DNA from: a virus
Strand: one strand, 5' to 3'
DNA length: 20,910 bases
Virus record (IMG/VR): IMGVR_UViG_3300020735_000072
Coordinates: 1 to 20,910 of that record
A program made the translations under genes and the position numbers. The notes beneath the pieces were generated by a model. That model did not search any database and was not told the origin of the DNA. It saw nothing but the letters and a program-made list of their open reading frames with translations. The stretch's first letter is position 1. Each line of letters starts with the position of its first letter. Shown here one piece after another: positions 19,247 to 20,910 of this stretch.

Positions 19247-19450
19247 ATGAGCTGGACTAACGAAACACAAAAGAAAGTAACAGACGAATATCGTGATAAC
19301 TGGGATGCTATTTTTAAAGCTCCAAAGGATCAAAGCCCAGTTCAGACGAAATACGGTGCGCTCTACTACGAAACTCCTTATCGTGGTGAGTCCACTTGTG
19401 AGTCTTGTGTCGGCTCATGTGTATGCACTCGTGACAAAGCACCCGAATAA
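19247..19450 (+). CDS. Small protein (67 aa), Cys-containing, unknown
   Basis: A 67-residue frame: MSWTNETQKKVTDEYRDNWD, then IFKAPKDQSPVQTKYGALYY and GESTCESCVGSCVCTRDKAP. Four Cys in CESCVGSCVC could bind metal. ATG 19247 is 7 bases after the preceding stop, with AAAGA upstream. Its 3' two thirds (19314-19450) lie opposite the 3' end of the SprT-like gene, which weakens the case that both are conserved, but the start context agrees with the operon. Confidence 0.5.
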   Translation: MSWTNETQKKVTDEYRDNWDAIFKAPKDQSPVQTKYGALYYETPYRGESTCESCVGSCVCTRDKAPE

Positions 19451-19661
19451 CAGTATCTAGGTGGCCACATCTAGCAGATGAAATGGTGATGGTATGTTCG
19501 TGCTTTTCGCCATCATCATAGAGATAACTTCCCATTACCGATGGATCTTTATCAATTACAAAATGCACCTGTTCTGGTAGCGGCATATTCCAGCGATCAA
19601 ACGGCTTCATGCAATAGATTGCTGAATACAAATTACGAACAATAGCTGGTGTTAGTTTCAT
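19314..19661 (-). CDS. SprT-like zinc metalloprotease
   Basis: A 115-residue protein with a zincin motif: LCHECIHMSRH (residues 75-85; HECIH is the HExxH site with Glu78 catalytic) and, 11-12 residues later, WTHHDKEFRSRAHRI, giving a third His ligand. The small, SprT-like type with ending ELGFDPLEL is frequent in phages and may act on DNA-protein crosslinks or host proteins. AAGG precedes ATG 19661, 12 bases after the phosphoesterase stop, so both genes form an operon. The 3' part of the gene is complementary to the small plus-strand gene at 19247. Confidence 0.75.
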   Translation of the reverse strand: MKLTPAIVRNLYSAIYCMKPFDRWNMPLPEQVHFVIDKDPSVMGSYLYDDGEKHEHTITISSARCGHLDTVIRVLCHECIHMSRHKTHKWTHHDKEFRSRAHRISSELGFDPLEL

Positions 19662-19673
19662 GCCATCATGCCT

Positions 19674-20633
19674 TCATACTGCATGAATCTTGCCACGAAA
19701 CTCTACTTCATCTTCTCCCCATGCTCTGATCATTTCAGGTTGTAATAGTTTGCTGCGCTCAAAAGAAAGCAATACAAAGCCACTATTCCAATCTTTAGGC
19801 GTATCCTCAGTATAGGCAAATTGTTGCCCATGCAGATCAGCTAAAGTGCCTGTTTGAACGCCCCAGCGTGTTCCGTTATAGTCAGACACAGGCATAACGC
19901 TCAGGTGATGCGTATGGCCTGTAATCATGTTTACCCCTGCGTTAAGTGAATTCGCTCTGCCTGCGCTAAATCCACCCTTCCAGCGATGCTTAATACAAGT
20001 ATCTTCATTAACCCAGAATGACCAGCAAGGCAGCCAAGCAGGAAAATGCTCTTTTAGCGTAGTTCCTACGACACCTTCAAAAGCTGGCAAATTCTCAATA
20101 ATTCGCATTTCCCATCTTGCATCGTGATTGCCTAATGGCCAATACAATTTAGCGCCTTTAGCGACTGATTCAATCTCGCCTAAATAATATTGCACCGCTT
20201 CTAATTCTTCTTGTACGCTAGGCAGTTTTGACCAATCCTGACGTGGGTGACGGCTAATAGAAGCTCCATCTAGCGCATCCCCATTACAGACTATGGCTGT
20301 AGGCTTAAACTCTTTAATTGTTTCTAAAAGAGCTTTAAATGCTGTTGTTGTTTGATCAGGCCAAAAGTGAGCATCAGAAAATACAATAACTCGCCCTTTT
20401 TCAATATCCATTCCTCTACGAGTATTGCCTACAGTTTGCTCAGTCTTTTTATAATCATCGACTCTGCGATCATTAAAGCTGTCTAGTTTGATATTTAATC
20501 TAGTTTCAATAGAACGTCTGCGGTTATAAACAGCTCGCTCTGACATTGCGTGAACTTTAGCAAAAGTAAGTGGTGAACCTATTTTTGCCCATTGCTCAAT
20601 GAATTCTTCATCTGTTAGCCAATAGCCAGCCAT
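19674..20633 (-). CDS. Calcineurin-like metallophosphoesterase with N-terminal helix-turn-helix
   Basis: A 319-residue protein. Residues about 80-270 hold the phosphoesterase motifs in order: FSDAH (85-89), CNGDALDG (116-123), GNHDAR (168-173) and GHTHH (239-243), which bind two metal ions for phosphate-ester hydrolysis. Residues about 1-50 (WLTDEEFIEQWAKIGSPLTF, then SERAVYNRRRSIETRL) look like a homeodomain-like helix-turn-helix that could bring the enzyme to DNA. It is the first gene of a minus-strand operon with a SprT-like gene. Substrate unknown: phage members include DNA repair-type nucleases and phosphatases. Confidence 0.85.
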   Translation of the reverse strand: MAGYWLTDEEFIEQWAKIGSPLTFAKVHAMSERAVYNRRRSIETRLNIKLDSFNDRRVDDYKKTEQTVGNTRRGMDIEKGRVIVFSDAHFWPDQTTTAFKALLETIKEFKPTAIVCNGDALDGASISRHPRQDWSKLPSVQEELEAVQYYLGEIESVAKGAKLYWPLGNHDARWEMRIIENLPAFEGVVGTTLKEHFPAWLPCWSFWVNEDTCIKHRWKGGFSAGRANSLNAGVNMITGHTHHLSVMPVSDYNGTRWGVQTGTLADLHGQQFAYTEDTPKDWNSGFVLLSFERSKLLQPEMIRAWGEDEVEFRGKIHAV

Positions 20634-20654
20634 TTGCGCCTTTTTTAATGTAAA

Positions 20655-20667
20655 GTAAGCATATCTT
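20655..20667. promoter_or_regulatory. Dyad site between divergent genes, GTAAGCAT element
   Basis: TAAG-N5-CTTA (around 20656-20667) is an imperfect palindrome in the 56-base gap between the phosphoesterase and the VRR-NUC-type gene. It contains GTAAGCAT, which also occurs at 15555-15562 in the cro-like control region. It could be a shared repressor site; evidence is weak. Confidence 0.3.
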
Positions 20668-20675
20668 AACTAAGT

Positions 20676-20681
20676 ATTATA
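20676..20681 (-). promoter_or_regulatory. -10 element TATAAT for the phosphoesterase operon
   Basis: On the minus strand TATAAT (20681-20676) is a perfect -10, with a weak TTGCAT-like -35 at 20702-20697 (15-base gap). It would give a leader of about 36 bases before ATG 20633. On the plus strand TATTAT (20675-20680) could serve the opposite gene. Confidence 0.4.
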
Positions 20682-20689
20682 AATTATCA

Positions 20690-20910
20690 ATGACTTATGC
20701 AAAAAAGGTTGACTCAAATCATTCACTTGTCGTTAAAACGCTACGAAAGATGGGATGTTCTGTGTTTGATACTAGCTCTGTTGGTCGTGGCTTTCCCGAT
20801 CTTGTTGTAAGCCGCAAAGGTGCAACTGTGTTAGTTGAAATTAAAGCCGATGCAAAGTCTAAATTTACTCCTGCACAGCAAGCCTTTCTATTAAATTGGC
20901 AAGGAGCAGT
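20690..20910 (+). CDS. VRR-NUC-type nuclease, N-terminal part (continues beyond window)
   Basis: At least 73 residues, open at the right edge. MTYAKKVDSNHSLVVKTLRK, then GRGFPDLVVSRKGATVLVEI and KADAKSKFTPAQQAFLLNWQ. The GxPDL (Asp37) followed after 12 residues by ExK (Glu50, Lys52) and the QQAF Gln63 are the PD-(D/E)XK signature of small VRR-NUC proteins of phages, which cut branched or flap DNA. There is no ribosome-binding site before ATG 20690; the start may be close to the RNA start. The gene is divergent from the phosphoesterase. Confidence 0.8.
   Translation, partial: MTYAKKVDSNHSLVVKTLRKMGCSVFDTSSVGRGFPDLVVSRKGATVLVEIKADAKSKFTPAQQAFLLNWQGA

Overview
The window is a stretch of a tailed double-stranded DNA phage (or prophage) genome, AT-rich in coding and spacer DNA, almost fully packed with genes. 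The head-to-tail and internal virion proteins follow the order of phage P22 genes (gp4-like, gp10-like, small protein, GNAT-like protein, three ejection-type proteins), so the virion is probably a short-tailed podovirus. The Rz/Rz1-type spanin pair implies a Gram-negative host; Erf-, DUF1376- and Ref-like genes fit a proteobacterial phage. A more exact host cannot be read from the sequence. No integrase, terminase, portal or coat gene lies in the window, so the lifestyle is undecided.

Layout. (1) 1-11251, plus strand: late operon. Partial small gene, DUF7936-like protein, tail accessory factor, DNA-stabilisation protein, small virion protein, GNAT-like protein, Gly/Ala-rich protein, internal virion protein, a large ejection protein with an N-terminal M15 peptidase domain, a short collar-type tail fibre, then lysis genes (XhlA-like and other holin candidates, i-spanin with an o-spanin nested in another frame, a second two-helix membrane protein, GH108 endolysin). 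Genes are joined by TAATG or ATGA overlaps. (2) 15545 down to 11248, minus strand: early/recombination operon from a good sigma70-type promoter. It carries a small gene, Erf-type annealing protein, SSB-like protein, a Cys-rich protein, a RecB/Cas4-type exonuclease, a structured spacer, tRNA-Asn(GTT), a 45-codon gene bracketed by hairpins, and a run of small genes ending in a PD-(D/E)XK nuclease. This operon meets the late operon tail to tail with a 4-base overlap of stop codons. (3) 15622-19450, plus strand: Cro/YdaS-like repressor, two small genes, DUF1376 replication-type protein, small genes, a complete C5-cytosine methyltransferase containing a second long gene in another frame, a Ref-like HNH nuclease and small membrane peptides. 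(4) 20633 down to 19314, minus strand: HTH-metallophosphoesterase and SprT-like metalloprotease. (5) 20690 to the end, plus strand: partial VRR-NUC-type nuclease.

Together: Erf, the SSB-like protein and the RecB-like exonuclease form a single-strand annealing recombination set; the Cro-like protein probably controls the divergent promoters at 15530-15621; the methyltransferase probably protects phage DNA from restriction; holin, endolysin and spanins lyse the host. The most notable points are the overprinted gene inside the methyltransferase, a beta-type module present once in the gp4-like and twice in the gp10-like protein, the nested o-spanin, and the RNA-structured, possibly self-regulated island 12846-13385 around the tRNA. 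Family names come from recognition of motifs and memory of the families, not from database searches.
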